A stretch of DNA of 64,000 bases from Anaerolineales bacterium UBA2181 (GTDB lineage: Bacteria > Chloroflexota > Anaerolineae > Promineifilales > UBA4811): positions 1 through 64,000 of the forward strand of contig DCVT01000056.1 of NCBI GenBank assembly GCA_002328075.1, given 5' to 3'. The notes under the pieces are model-generated. The model had not been told where the DNA came from and made no database searches. It saw only the letters and a list, made by a program, of their open reading frames with translations. Shown in pieces: positions 17,105 through 25,940 of the stretch. Made by a program: the position numbers and the translations under genes. Positions within the stretch are counted from its first letter, which is position 1. Every line of letters starts with the position of its first letter.

Positions 17105-18514
17105 GTGCTGAAGCGTCTCCGATTCGCGAAAGCGGAGCGGAACAACAGCCCGGTCCTTTGGCTAGACCTGGGTGACCTCGGTGATCTGAAATCGCCGCGC
17201 GGGCCGCACGAGCAGTGGCAGGACCACGGCCTGGGCCTGTTGCGCACCATTCTCCACCAGGCTGGCATCGCGACCGACATCGAATCAGCCAGGAGGGCGA
17301 CCAGCTGGGACCAAATCCAGCGCGGACTGGCCGGTTACCGCATGTTGCTGATGAACGTGCGGAGTTATACGTTCCCGATTGCCTACCGGGCGGCGCAGCT
17401 TTTCAAAGAGATGAACCCGGTTGGCGTGGTTATGGTAGGCGGCTTGCACGCCAGCGTCGCTTTGGACGAGATGACCGAGGTGGCGGCGTTTGACCACATT
17501 GTTCAGGGTCCGGGTGAAAACACGATAATTGATCTGGTTCGGGAACCAGAGACCTTTCCGCGAGTGATCCAGGGCCAGGGTGCCAGGAGCATGGCCGATT
17601 GGCCGATGATCGATCGGACGCTCTGGCCTCAACCACACCGGCGCTTGAAGAAAAAGTACCCCTGGCCGCTGGAACCCGAGTGCGGTTGGGGACCCGGGCC
17701 AGTCGTGACCCTGCTCACCAGTCGCGTCTGTCCCTGGCGATGTGTGTTCTGCAACGAATCCTCCTACATCGCTAACATGGGACGCCGGCCCGTAGATGCG
17801 GTCATCGACGAGCTCAATTACCTGGACCGCACCCACGGCCCAATCGGCTCGGTGGTGATCCATGATTCGATGTTCTTCCAACATCCTAAGTGGTTGCGCG
17901 AATGGCTGGAAAAGTATCCGCGGCGGGCCAACAAGGTGTGGCCTTACTGGGCGGCCGCTCGAGCTGATGTCGTGCGGGAATGGCCGGATCTGTTTGAGGC
18001 GCTGATTCGGGAGACCAACTGGAACCTTATCTCGATCGGTTTCGAATCCGGCAGTGACCGGGTGTTGCGGATTCTGAACAAAGAGTGCACGGTCGAAGAC
18101 AACTTTTTTGCCATCGACCTCTTGGATCGGATTGCATCTGAGATGGAGGCTGAAGGGCGGCCGGCGCCTCGTTTTTGGACGAACATCATGTTGGGAATAC
18201 CCGGCGAAACGCGCGAGGACGCTGTTGCCACCATGCGCATGGTCAAGTACATGCGGAGGTCACTGCCCTCGATTTCGTTTTATGCTCCTTATCCTGGTTC
18301 TGCGCTCGGCTATCAGCTGATAGCCGAGGGCAAGAGCCGGATGACCAGAGAGAATTACCATCGCTTCCCCGATGACGAAAAGGTTCAGGGGATTGATTAC
18401 CCATTTTACCGGGAACTCCTGGCCGGCAAGTTTGACCAGGAGATCAACCGCGGCCTGGACGCAGCTGCCGGCCGACAGAGCGGCGTGTTTGCCCACGCAC
18501 TGGTGAAAGCCTGA
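17105..18514 (+). CDS. B12-binding-type radical SAM protein
   Basis: The 469-residue protein has the radical SAM cluster motif C209-x3-C213-x2-C216 (CPWRCVFC) after a roughly 190-residue N-terminal Rossmann-like domain of the kind that binds cobalamin in class B enzymes. That domain has VVMVGGLHASV but lacks an obvious DxHxxG cobalamin-histidine motif. Later motifs are ISIGFESGSDRVLRILNK and IMLGIPGETREDAV, typical of this family. Substrate is unknown. The start is GTG, 6 nt after the HesB-like gene, and the stop overlaps the next small ORF (TGATG), suggesting a coupled operon. Confidence 0.88.
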   Translation: MLKRLRFAKAERNNSPVLWLDLGDLGDLKSPRGPHEQWQDHGLGLLRTILHQAGIATDIESARRATSWDQIQRGLAGYRMLLMNVRSYTFPIAYRAAQLFKEMNPVGVVMVGGLHASVALDEMTEVAAFDHIVQGPGENTIIDLVREPETFPRVIQGQGARSMADWPMIDRTLWPQPHRRLKKKYPWPLEPECGWGPGPVVTLLTSRVCPWRCVFCNESSYIANMGRRPVDAVIDELNYLDRTHGPIGSVVIHDSMFFQHPKWLREWLEKYPRRANKVWPYWAAARADVVREWPDLFEALIRETNWNLISIGFESGSDRVLRILNKECTVEDNFFAIDLLDRIASEMEAEGRPAPRFWTNIMLGIPGETREDAVATMRMVKYMRRSLPSISFYAPYPGSALGYQLIAEGKSRMTRENYHRFPDDEKVQGIDYPFYRELLAGKFDQEINRGLDAAAGRQSGVFAHALVKA

Positions 18515-18723
18515 TGACGGGCAGCCTGACCTCTCCGCACTCGATGTTCCTGTTCGAGATGACCAACGGCCGCAAAAAGCTGGCGTATGGCACAGACGTA
18601 GAGGACGCCCTGGAGGTGCTGGCGCTCAGGCTGTCGACTGACGAGATGGCTCAGGTGATCCCGGACAATTGTATCAAGATATCCCACCGGGAGATACAGC
18701 GATACGTCCCATTGTTGGGATAA
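18514..18723 (+). CDS. Small conserved-looking hypothetical protein coupled to the radical SAM gene
   Basis: The 69-residue ORF starts inside the radical SAM stop codon (ATGA overlap). It has no signal peptide, membrane helix or cysteine pair. The middle (MFLFEMTNGRKKLAYGTDVEDALEVLALRL) looks like a folded alpha/beta unit. The tight overlap argues for a real gene, possibly a partner or substrate of the radical SAM enzyme. No family was recognised. Confidence 0.6.
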   Translation: MTGSLTSPHSMFLFEMTNGRKKLAYGTDVEDALEVLALRLSTDEMAQVIPDNCIKISHREIQRYVPLLG

Positions 18724-18767
18724 CGTGTGGGTGGCGATCCTCAACTGGCAGCGCCCGCGCCAGGGGC

Positions 18768-20348
18768 CTACGGCTGCAGACCCCCGCTGCGAGGCTCGAC
18801 CTTCCACAGTGGACCCGATTGGATCAGCGTATAGCGCTGGGCCAGCTCCTCATCCTCCCAGGTCAGGAGGATGGGGCGTTTGCCCAGGTGACGCTGAACC
18901 ATGGTGATGAGTGCTTCTTCGCCAAGGCCGTCTGAACGGAGATCAAGTCCGGTGTGGTTGGCCTCCAGCGACGTGCGATACCAGAGCGAGTGCAAAAACG
19001 TGTGCAGGATCGGTACCCACTCGGCATCGTTGGGTAGGGCGTAGCGGGCGTACCAGGCGCCAAAGATGCCCTCGTCACCGCGGGCAAAAACCAGCGCATC
19101 CGGCTCGACGGATTGACGCAAGCCTTCTACATACTCTATCGCTCCCCGGTCTTGGTGAACGTCCAGCGCACCCCACTGGGTGACCAGCAGAGCCAATGGA
19201 ACGGAATATGGGATGAGGACCGCCAGGTGCGCAGCCGTGCGCCAACGCTGGCGCCCCAGCCAGGCTGCAACCAGCCAGAACCCGCATGCTAGCCAGACCG
19301 CCACCATCATCATTACCGGCAGCAGGTTGACCCAGTAATCGCTGGTCCCGTAACCAAGCGCGTATCCGGTCACCAGCGCTGCCAACAACGCGGTGGAAAC
19401 GCCGCCGGCTGGATCGCGTAGGAGCAACCAAAGCAGCCCCACGACCACCAGCAGGTAGAACGGGAGAAAGTAGGTGGGTGGAAAATCGTGTAGCCACTCG
19501 CCGACCCGCGCCAGGACCTCAGAGGGAGTCGGCTCCAAGAGATTCTGGCGATATCGAATGGCGAAAACCATCCGCTGAAAATTGCGCCACGTCTGCGGGT
19601 TCTCCCAGTTGATGGGGGGCAGTCGGCGGGCCGCAAGAGGAGCGTAGGCGTACGGGGCGAGCCCAAGAAGAAACGCGGGCACTGCTGACAATGTCTGGTG
19701 CCAGCGAAAATGGACTTTGCCCGATGTGGACTGGACCGTGTCGACAAGATGGTGGCGCCCACCCACCAGAATCGCCAGCGCGGCCGGTGCGACAAAGGCC
19801 ATGGTCAGGTGATGGGTGAGGCCGAGGCCAAACAGAAACGCTGACCACGCCAGTCCTTTACCTGTGCGCCTCCAGCGAAGCAGCAAAGCCAACGTGACTG
19901 CCACTAGGGCAAGGTGAAACGAGTAGACTTCGGTTACCAATGCCTGGGACCAGACCAACGGGAAGAAGCCAAAGGTGAGCGCCCCGGCAGAAACGATCAG
20001 GGGCAACCGACGCCTTGAGCGGCCGTGCGCCTGGCGATGAATAAGCTCCCAAATGATGCTGCCGCAACCGACTACTGCCACAGCGCCCATTACGGTAGAC
20101 AACAGGTTTCCGGCCGCGGCCGGCTCGCCTACGGGCAAAGCCATGAATAGCCGCAGGACCAGCGTGTAGGTAGGGTACCCGGGAGGGTGCGGGACACCCC
20201 AGGTGGCGGCCGCCGCCAGGAAATCCCCCCCGTCTGCACCGCGGTGCGCAAAGGTGATTCCAGGTGCGCGGGTCAGCGAATAGACGGCCGACGCACCGAC
20301 AAACAGAGCCAGGCTCAACCCGAACCGGCGAGCGGATTTGGGCGACAC
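18768..20348 (-). CDS. DUF2723 polytopic membrane protein (mannosyltransferase-like)
   Basis: The 526-residue protein has about ten hydrophobic segments. The N-terminal DUF2723 region carries APGITFAHRGADGGDFLAAAATWGVPHPPGYPTYTL, with the acidic and proline-rich signature of the family, which resembles protein O-mannosyl- and other GT-C glycosyltransferases. The last 120 residues form a soluble domain ending in KRPILLTWEDEELAQRY. It is likely to transfer a sugar from a lipid carrier outside the membrane, but the activity is unproven. The GTG start shares one base with the TAG of the ABC permease gene, so it is the third gene of that operon. Confidence 0.85.
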   Translation of the reverse strand: MSPKSARRFGLSLALFVGASAVYSLTRAPGITFAHRGADGGDFLAAAATWGVPHPPGYPTYTLVLRLFMALPVGEPAAAGNLLSTVMGAVAVVGCGSIIWELIHRQAHGRSRRRLPLIVSAGALTFGFFPLVWSQALVTEVYSFHLALVAVTLALLLRWRRTGKGLAWSAFLFGLGLTHHLTMAFVAPAALAILVGGRHHLVDTVQSTSGKVHFRWHQTLSAVPAFLLGLAPYAYAPLAARRLPPINWENPQTWRNFQRMVFAIRYRQNLLEPTPSEVLARVGEWLHDFPPTYFLPFYLLVVVGLLWLLLRDPAGGVSTALLAALVTGYALGYGTSDYWVNLLPVMMMVAVWLACGFWLVAAWLGRQRWRTAAHLAVLIPYSVPLALLVTQWGALDVHQDRGAIEYVEGLRQSVEPDALVFARGDEGIFGAWYARYALPNDAEWVPILHTFLHSLWYRTSLEANHTGLDLRSDGLGEEALITMVQRHLGKRPILLTWEDEELAQRYTLIQSGPLWKVEPRSGGLQP

Positions 20349-21130
20349 TATCCTTCAGGCAGAACCAGGTCTTTTCGGCCAAACAGAGACGATGCGAGCC
20401 CGAAGACCAGTATCGAGATGACGACGATCATCGCCGGCGAGAGGCTCTGCAGGGTCGAGTAAGCGGTGGATCGGACCACCTGGATGGAGGCGTTGACAGG
20501 CCAGATGATCACGCGCATACTATTGACAGCCCATTCCCACCGCACCGGATTGGCGGTCAGGCGGGGAATCCAACTGAACCGGTCCGTAAAGCCCACTGGT
20601 GCCCCGCTCTGCTGCTGATTCAGCGAAAACACAATGAAACCCAGCAGCCCATAGGCAACGGCGCGTGACCAGCCACGTCGCACGAGCTCACTCAGATGCA
20701 ATCCGAGGGTGACACCCAGGATCAGCCAGCTAAGCCAGACAGGTATGACGTCGAGCATCTTGGTCGTTGGCAACGGCACCGTTAACCGCGGCAAAGAGAG
20801 AACGGAAACTGCCAATTCCAGAACGCCGCAAACGGCGATGGTCGCCATGGCAACCGCTGCCAGGAACATGCTCCGAGAAGGAAGTCGGTAAAAGAGAAGG
20901 TACGTCTTGGCATGAAAGGCGCGGTCCGCGATAACGATCGCCAGGACCAGACCAAAGATCCCGAAAAAGCCGCCAACTACCAGCGCGAAATAGTCCTGGT
21001 CTATCCCTCCGGTAACGCCCAGGATGGCAACAAGGTAAAACGCTGCCACCACGGTCATCATCAGCAACGCGGTGAGCGAGCGGGAGAACTCGACTACAAT
21101 GTAGGCGGTTAGTGCCCAAACCCGCTTCAT
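20348..21130 (-). CDS. ABC transporter permease-like membrane protein
   Basis: The 260-residue protein begins MKRVWALTAYIVVEF and has about six hydrophobic helices in the pattern of ABC-2 type permeases (FMLAVVIADRAF-like, IPVWLSWLILGVTLGL, PAMIVVISILVFGL). The ATG at 21130 overlaps the ATPase stop (ATGA), so the two are translated together and form a transporter. A longer reading frame exists upstream but runs through the ATPase gene. Substrate is not known. Confidence 0.82.
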   Translation of the reverse strand: MKRVWALTAYIVVEFSRSLTALLMMTVVAAFYLVAILGVTGGIDQDYFALVVGGFFGIFGLVLAIVIADRAFHAKTYLLFYRLPSRSMFLAAVAMATIAVCGVLELAVSVLSLPRLTVPLPTTKMLDVIPVWLSWLILGVTLGLHLSELVRRGWSRAVAYGLLGFIVFSLNQQQSGAPVGFTDRFSWIPRLTANPVRWEWAVNSMRVIIWPVNASIQVVRSTAYSTLQSLSPAMIVVISILVFGLASSLFGRKDLVLPEG

Positions 21131-22029
21131 GTGAGGCGTTCCCCCGCTGGCGGTTGGCTGCGTATGGCATCCAGATAGATTTCTTCCAGCGTGGCTTTCT
21201 GTTGTTCCAGGCGCCAGATCTGAAGTCCAGCGTCCAGCAATAGGCGCAGTACAGCTGATTTGGCTTCCAAGGCGTCGCCCGGAAGGATTACCTGGTTGCC
21301 GCTGATCATCAGTTGAGGATGAATACGGGACAAATGCTGGGTCAGGCCTTCCGGCAACGGATCGGAGACAATGGACACCTGCGAGCGCGGAGTCGTCAAC
21401 TCTGCCATTGAGCCGGTGCGCACCAGACGGCCCTGCGCCAAGATGCCGACGTGCGTGCACATCTGGGTGACATCAGAAAGGCGGTGGGTGCACACCAGCA
21501 CTGTTCGGCCGGCCTGGCCGAGGAGCTGTATCAACTGTCGCATAGCAGCCTGGGCGGCCGGGTCCAGGCCGTCGAGTGGTTCGTCCAGCAGGAGGAGCGG
21601 TGGGTCCAGCAACAGCGCCTGCGCGACGCCCAACCGCTGAAGCATACCCTTGGAGCATGAAGCAATGCGGCGTTCTGCCAGCAGTGAGAGGCCGGTCTGC
21701 TCCAACGCTCGGCGCGCTGTCTGCCGGGCGCCATAGCGATCGAGACCGCCGACCCGTCCGGCCGTTACAAGATATTCGCCAACTCGAAAGCTGCCTGGAA
21801 AGTGCGGCCGTTCTGGCAAATACCCTACTTGATACGGTGGACATTGTCCGAGGCTGATCTGCCCGCTGTCCGGGAACAGGAGGCCAACCGCGAGCCGGAG
21901 GAAAGTGGTCTTGCCCGCCCCGTTTGGCCCTAACAGCCCAAAGACTGCGCCGTCGGGCACCGTCAGATTCAGATCTTGGAGAGCCAGTATGGAACCGTAG
22001 CGTTTGGTGAGGCGCGTCGCATGAATCAC
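21127..22029 (-). CDS. ABC transporter ATP-binding protein
   Basis: The nucleotide-binding domain has Walker A GPNGAGKTT, signature SKGMLQRLGVAQ, Walker B LLLLDEPLDGLD and the H-loop CTHRLSD. After the NBD comes an extra domain of about 80 residues ending in EEIYLDAIRS, common in ABC-2 ATPases. The start is GTG at 22029, 8 nt after a -10 box, so the mRNA is probably leaderless; the longer frame to 22140 crosses the promoter and is rejected. It works with the permease encoded directly downstream. Confidence 0.9.
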   Translation of the reverse strand: MIHATRLTKRYGSILALQDLNLTVPDGAVFGLLGPNGAGKTTFLRLAVGLLFPDSGQISLGQCPPYQVGYLPERPHFPGSFRVGEYLVTAGRVGGLDRYGARQTARRALEQTGLSLLAERRIASCSKGMLQRLGVAQALLLDPPLLLLDEPLDGLDPAAQAAMRQLIQLLGQAGRTVLVCTHRLSDVTQMCTHVGILAQGRLVRTGSMAELTTPRSQVSIVSDPLPEGLTQHLSRIHPQLMISGNQVILPGDALEAKSAVLRLLLDAGLQIWRLEQQKATLEEIYLDAIRSQPPAGERLT

Positions 22030-22037
22030 AGCGATTG

Positions 22038-22065
22038 AGTATAGCAAGCCGTGGCAAGCTGTCAA
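22038..22065 (-). promoter_or_regulatory. Promoter of the ABC ATPase operon, start codon at the transcription start
   Basis: Minus-strand TTGACA (22060-22065) and TATACT (22038-22043) are 16 bases apart. The GTG at 22029 is where transcription should begin, so a leaderless mRNA is expected. Confidence 0.7.
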
Positions 22066-22071
22066 TTCACC

Positions 22072-22100
22072 TTGGGTTAGGGGCCCGCGTGGTGTATAAT
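22072..22100 (+). promoter_or_regulatory. Promoter of the heterodimeric ABC exporter operon
   Basis: A perfect TATAAT at 22095-22100 is preceded 17 bases upstream by a weak TTGGGT. It is back to back with the promoter of the leftward ABC ATPase operon. Confidence 0.5.
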
Positions 22101-22128
22101 CGCGGTCTTGGCCGGTCAGGAGCGCCAG

Positions 22129-23883
22129 GTGGCCAAACAAGAGTTCACTGTTGCGGATCAGTATCAGTATCGGCGATCAGGGCCGGTGCGCTGGATTCTG
22201 TCGCACTCATTACGGTATCCCCTGTTTTCACTCGCCATGTTGGCGGCCGCCGTGGGGAACAATTGGTTCTACAGCTACATCCAGGTATACATTGGCCGCG
22301 CATTCGATCTGATATCCAGCAGCCGATGGGAGACGCAAGCGTTGATGGGTCTGGCTCTTGGAGTCCTGGCAGCGGCGGTCGGTCAGACCATCACCGGGCT
22401 GGTGCGCAACTATGCTGTCGAGTTCACCGCCCAAAGGGTAGAGCGCGACACACGTGACGAGCTGTACACCAGTCTCTTGGGCAAAAGCCAGACCTTTCAC
22501 GGCCGGCAGCGGATTGGCGAAATCATGGCCCGGGCAACCAATGATGTCCGGCAGATAAACTACCTGTTTAGCCCCGGAGCGCTCCTGATTACCGATGCAG
22601 CCATGGCGGTCGTGGTGCCCATCGGGCTCATCGCCGGCCTGCAGCTGCGGTTGCTCCTCGTACCGCTGGTTTTTGTCGGTCTGCTCGTCCTGACGGTTGC
22701 CGATTACAACCGGCGGCTCAGCCCTGTTAGCCGGGCGCAGCGACAGCAGTTTGGCGTGATGAACACGCGGCTGGCGGAGGCGATCGCCGGAATAGACGTA
22801 GTCAAGTCCAACGCCCAGGAAAAGTACGAATGGACCAAGTTCCGGCAGGATGCTCGGATCTTTCGGGATTACTTTGTGAAACAGGGCGAAATTCAGGCGC
22901 TATATCTTCCCATGCTGGTTTTCAGCGTGGCCTGGGCCGCTGCATTTCTACATTCCGTAGTCCTGTGGCGGGCTGGTCACCTCACGTTAGGCCAGGTTGT
23001 CACGTACCTGGGACTGATGGGCACGCTCCGCTTCCCCACCCATATCTCCATTTTTGCGTTTGACTTGGTGCAATTGGGGATAGCCAGCGCGCGCCGGATC
23101 CTCGAAATGATCAATACTGAGACCGAGTTGGACGAAAACGAGGCCGGTCTCAGTCAGGCGATCCGCGGTCAGGTTACATTCGAGCGGGTTACCTTTGGTT
23201 ACAATGGCAAGCCGGTCTTGAGGGACGTCAGTTTTAATGCCAACCCAGGGGAGACGATTGCCATCGTGGGTCAGACCGGATCGGGAAAGACTACCCTCAC
23301 GCGTTTGATAAACCGGATCTATGACGTGGAAAGCGGTCGGGTGCTGGTGGACGGGGTGGACGTGCGCGAGTGGAGCCTGGAGTCGCTCCGGTCACAGATT
23401 TCGACCATTGAGCAGGATGTTTTCTTGTTCTCTCGGTCACTCGCGGAGAACATAGCCTTCGGCTGCGCGGATTCCCCGCCAGACGTCACGCAACGGGCAG
23501 CGCGTGAGGCGCAGGCGCACGATTTCATCAGCCAGTTCAGCGATGGTTACGCAACGCAGGTGGGAGAGCGAGGCGTCACGCTGTCTGGCGGTCAGCGACA
23601 GCGAATCGCCATCGCGCGGGCGTTTCTGACCAACCCGCGCATCCTCATTCTCGACGACAGCACGAGTGCTATCGACAGTGCTACCGAGGATAAGATTCAG
23701 CGCGCCATGCGCCGGATCAGCAGCGACCGGACAACGTTTCTCATTACCCACCGGCTCAGCCAGATCCGCTGGGCTGACCGGATTCTGGTATTGCGCCGCG
23801 GGGAGTTGGCGGATCAAGGCACTCATGAGGAGCTGCTCTCCCGCAGTGAGGACTACCGGCGCATATTTGCCCGCTATGAATAG
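22129..23883 (+). CDS. ABC exporter half-transporter with degenerate ATP site
   Basis: The 584-residue protein has an ABC type IV exporter membrane domain of six helices (residues about 25-320) and a C-terminal NBD. Walker A is GQTGSGKTT at 381-389, the signature is LSGGQRQ at 485-491 and the H-loop is THRLS. Walker B is ILILDDSTSAID, where the catalytic glutamate is aspartate (D510), the change seen in the non-catalytic half of heterodimeric exporters such as TM287/288. GTG 22129 was chosen because AGGAG lies 6 nt upstream. The next gene, 25 nt downstream, encodes the other half. Confidence 0.93.
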   Translation: MAKQEFTVADQYQYRRSGPVRWILSHSLRYPLFSLAMLAAAVGNNWFYSYIQVYIGRAFDLISSSRWETQALMGLALGVLAAAVGQTITGLVRNYAVEFTAQRVERDTRDELYTSLLGKSQTFHGRQRIGEIMARATNDVRQINYLFSPGALLITDAAMAVVVPIGLIAGLQLRLLLVPLVFVGLLVLTVADYNRRLSPVSRAQRQQFGVMNTRLAEAIAGIDVVKSNAQEKYEWTKFRQDARIFRDYFVKQGEIQALYLPMLVFSVAWAAAFLHSVVLWRAGHLTLGQVVTYLGLMGTLRFPTHISIFAFDLVQLGIASARRILEMINTETELDENEAGLSQAIRGQVTFERVTFGYNGKPVLRDVSFNANPGETIAIVGQTGSGKTTLTRLINRIYDVESGRVLVDGVDVREWSLESLRSQISTIEQDVFLFSRSLAENIAFGCADSPPDVTQRAAREAQAHDFISQFSDGYATQVGERGVTLSGGQRQRIAIARAFLTNPRILILDDSTSAIDSATEDKIQRAMRRISSDRTTFLITHRLSQIRWADRILVLRRGELADQGTHEELLSRSEDYRRIFARYE

Positions 23884-23908
23884 AGCACGTACCGCCCGAG
23901 GTTAGTTC

Positions 23909-25756
23909 ATGGGTTTTGTGCTGGACGGGCTGGAGACCGAAGCTTACGATCGCCAATACGACGACCGGACGCTATTACGGCGGATTCTGAGCTACTTCCG
24001 GCCACACAGCCGTACCATGATCGTGATTGCGGCCAACATTATGTTGAACTCGGTGGCCGGCAGCGGCGGACCGATACTGATCTCCCATGCGGTGGATATG
24101 TTGGCCGACGGACCGTCGACACTGGCTGTGGGTGTACTGGCGACAGGGGTTCTGCTGTTGGGCGTCGCCGCGTGGGGATTCAACTATGTCCGGCAGCTTT
24201 TTTCTGCCAGAGTGATGGGTGAAGTTGTCCTGAGATTGCGAGAGGACGCCTTTCACGCCACCGTAGGACATGACCTTTCGTTTTTTGACGAGCACCCGAC
24301 GGGCAAGATCGTCAGTCGAGTGACTTCGGACACGCAGGATTTCGCTCAAGTCGTGAATCTGACGTTGAACCTGCTCAGCCAGATACTGCTGGTCGTGATT
24401 CTGTCCGCGTGGCTGCTCAGCATCCACGCGGGTTTGACGCTGCTTCTGGTGGGCATGAGTCCGCTGGCGGTTGCCACAGCGCTCAGTTTTCGTCGGATTG
24501 CCCGCCGGGTCACACAGCACGCACGCCGGGCGACGGCCAAGGTTAACGCCCAGATTCAGGAATCGATCAGCGGAATTGCTGTCGCCAAAGCCTTTCGTCA
24601 GGAGAACGCTATCTATTCCGATTTCGATGGCACAAACCGGCAATCCTACCGGGTAGGGCTCAGACGAGGGCTCACATTGAACACGATTTTTCCCATCATG
24701 GAAATGTCGTCGGGTGCCGGCGTGGCGCTGCTCGTCTACGCCGGTGGTGTAGCTACGCGCGGAGGATGGCTGACACCTGGCAACTGGTACCTGTTCATGC
24801 AGGCAGTTGGGTTCTTCTGGTACCCGATGATGAGCATCGCGTCGTTTTGGAGCCAGTTTCAGGACGGGCTCTCAGCCGCCGAGAGAGTTTTTGCGCTCAT
24901 TGATGCTGAGCCCAAGGTGGTGCAGCTGGGGGCTCAAGCGTCCGGCCCGAAGCACGGTGCGCCGTTGCGGGGCGAGCTCGAGTTCCGGCATCTGCGATTT
25001 GGCTACAGCGAGCGGGAGGAGGTGCTGATCAACTTTTCGCTGCACATCCGGCCCAAGGAATTGGTTGCCCTGGTGGGCCACACCGGTGCCGGCAAGAGCA
25101 GCGTTGCTCGGTTGGTGACGCGGTTCTACGAATTCCAGGATGGCGACCTGCTGGTGGACGGCCGCGACATCCGTTGCCTAGATCTGCTGGATTACCGGAG
25201 GCAGATCGGGCTCGTGCCCCAGGAGCCGTTCCTGTTCTCGGGGACAGTGCGTGACAACATTCGATACAGCCAGCCAGATGCGAGTGACCATCGAGTCAGC
25301 TGGGCGGCCGAGCAGATCAGCCGGGGACATTGGTTGATGGATCTGCCAGCCGGTCTGGACACCGATGTGGGTGAGCGGGGTGCTAACCTTTCTATGGGTC
25401 AGCGGCAGTTGGTGGCACTGGCACGGGCGCTGCTCAAGGATCCGGCCATTTTCGTGCTGGATGAGGCGACTGCCAGTGTCGATCCCTTTACCGAAGCGCA
25501 GATCCAGGAGGGTCTGGAAACCGTCATGCGGGACCGGACCGCCATTGTCATTGCCCATCGGCTTTCCACGGTCAAACGAGCGGATCGGATTCTGGTGATG
25601 AGACAGGGCCGGATCATCGAAGAGGGAACGCACGACAACTTGATAGCGGCCGGAGGACATTACGCCGAGTTGTACAACACCTATTTTCGGCACCAAGCGC
25701 TCGACTATCGACCGTGGGAGGACGAACGAGCTCCGGTTGCTTTGGTGGCCGAGTGA
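23909..25756 (+). CDS. ABC exporter half-transporter with catalytic ATP site
   Basis: The 615-residue protein has six membrane helices followed by an NBD with Walker A GHTGAGKSS (390-398) and Walker B VLDEATASVD with the catalytic E519. The signature is LSMGQ instead of LSGGQ. In heterodimeric exporters the degenerate site is built from the Walker motifs of one half and the signature of the other, and that is what the pair here shows: D510 in the upstream protein with LSMGQ in this one. The cargo, drug or lipid, is not evident. Confidence 0.93.
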   Translation: MGFVLDGLETEAYDRQYDDRTLLRRILSYFRPHSRTMIVIAANIMLNSVAGSGGPILISHAVDMLADGPSTLAVGVLATGVLLLGVAAWGFNYVRQLFSARVMGEVVLRLREDAFHATVGHDLSFFDEHPTGKIVSRVTSDTQDFAQVVNLTLNLLSQILLVVILSAWLLSIHAGLTLLLVGMSPLAVATALSFRRIARRVTQHARRATAKVNAQIQESISGIAVAKAFRQENAIYSDFDGTNRQSYRVGLRRGLTLNTIFPIMEMSSGAGVALLVYAGGVATRGGWLTPGNWYLFMQAVGFFWYPMMSIASFWSQFQDGLSAAERVFALIDAEPKVVQLGAQASGPKHGAPLRGELEFRHLRFGYSEREEVLINFSLHIRPKELVALVGHTGAGKSSVARLVTRFYEFQDGDLLVDGRDIRCLDLLDYRRQIGLVPQEPFLFSGTVRDNIRYSQPDASDHRVSWAAEQISRGHWLMDLPAGLDTDVGERGANLSMGQRQLVALARALLKDPAIFVLDEATASVDPFTEAQIQEGLETVMRDRTAIVIAHRLSTVKRADRILVMRQGRIIEEGTHDNLIAAGGHYAELYNTYFRHQALDYRPWEDERAPVALVAE

Positions 25757-25940
25757 CGGGACTGGCGTTCCCGCGGGGCAGGCGCACGGGATTGCCGGGA
25801 CAGCCGGTGGTGGCAAAGGCCCTTTGTCGCCGACCGTGCAGAGACAAGCCTGTTTGTTGAGGGTACAACCGCTACCTGGGCCGGAAAATGGACGCCGGTG
25901 TGCCCACGACAATCGGGAAACGTTACCGGAAAGGAGAGGG

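Noticed and set aside
20348..21460. Longer 370-codon frame for the ABC permease
   Set aside because: The first 110 codons overlap the ATPase gene in another frame and look like non-coding shadow; the ATG at 21130 overlaps the ATPase stop neatly.
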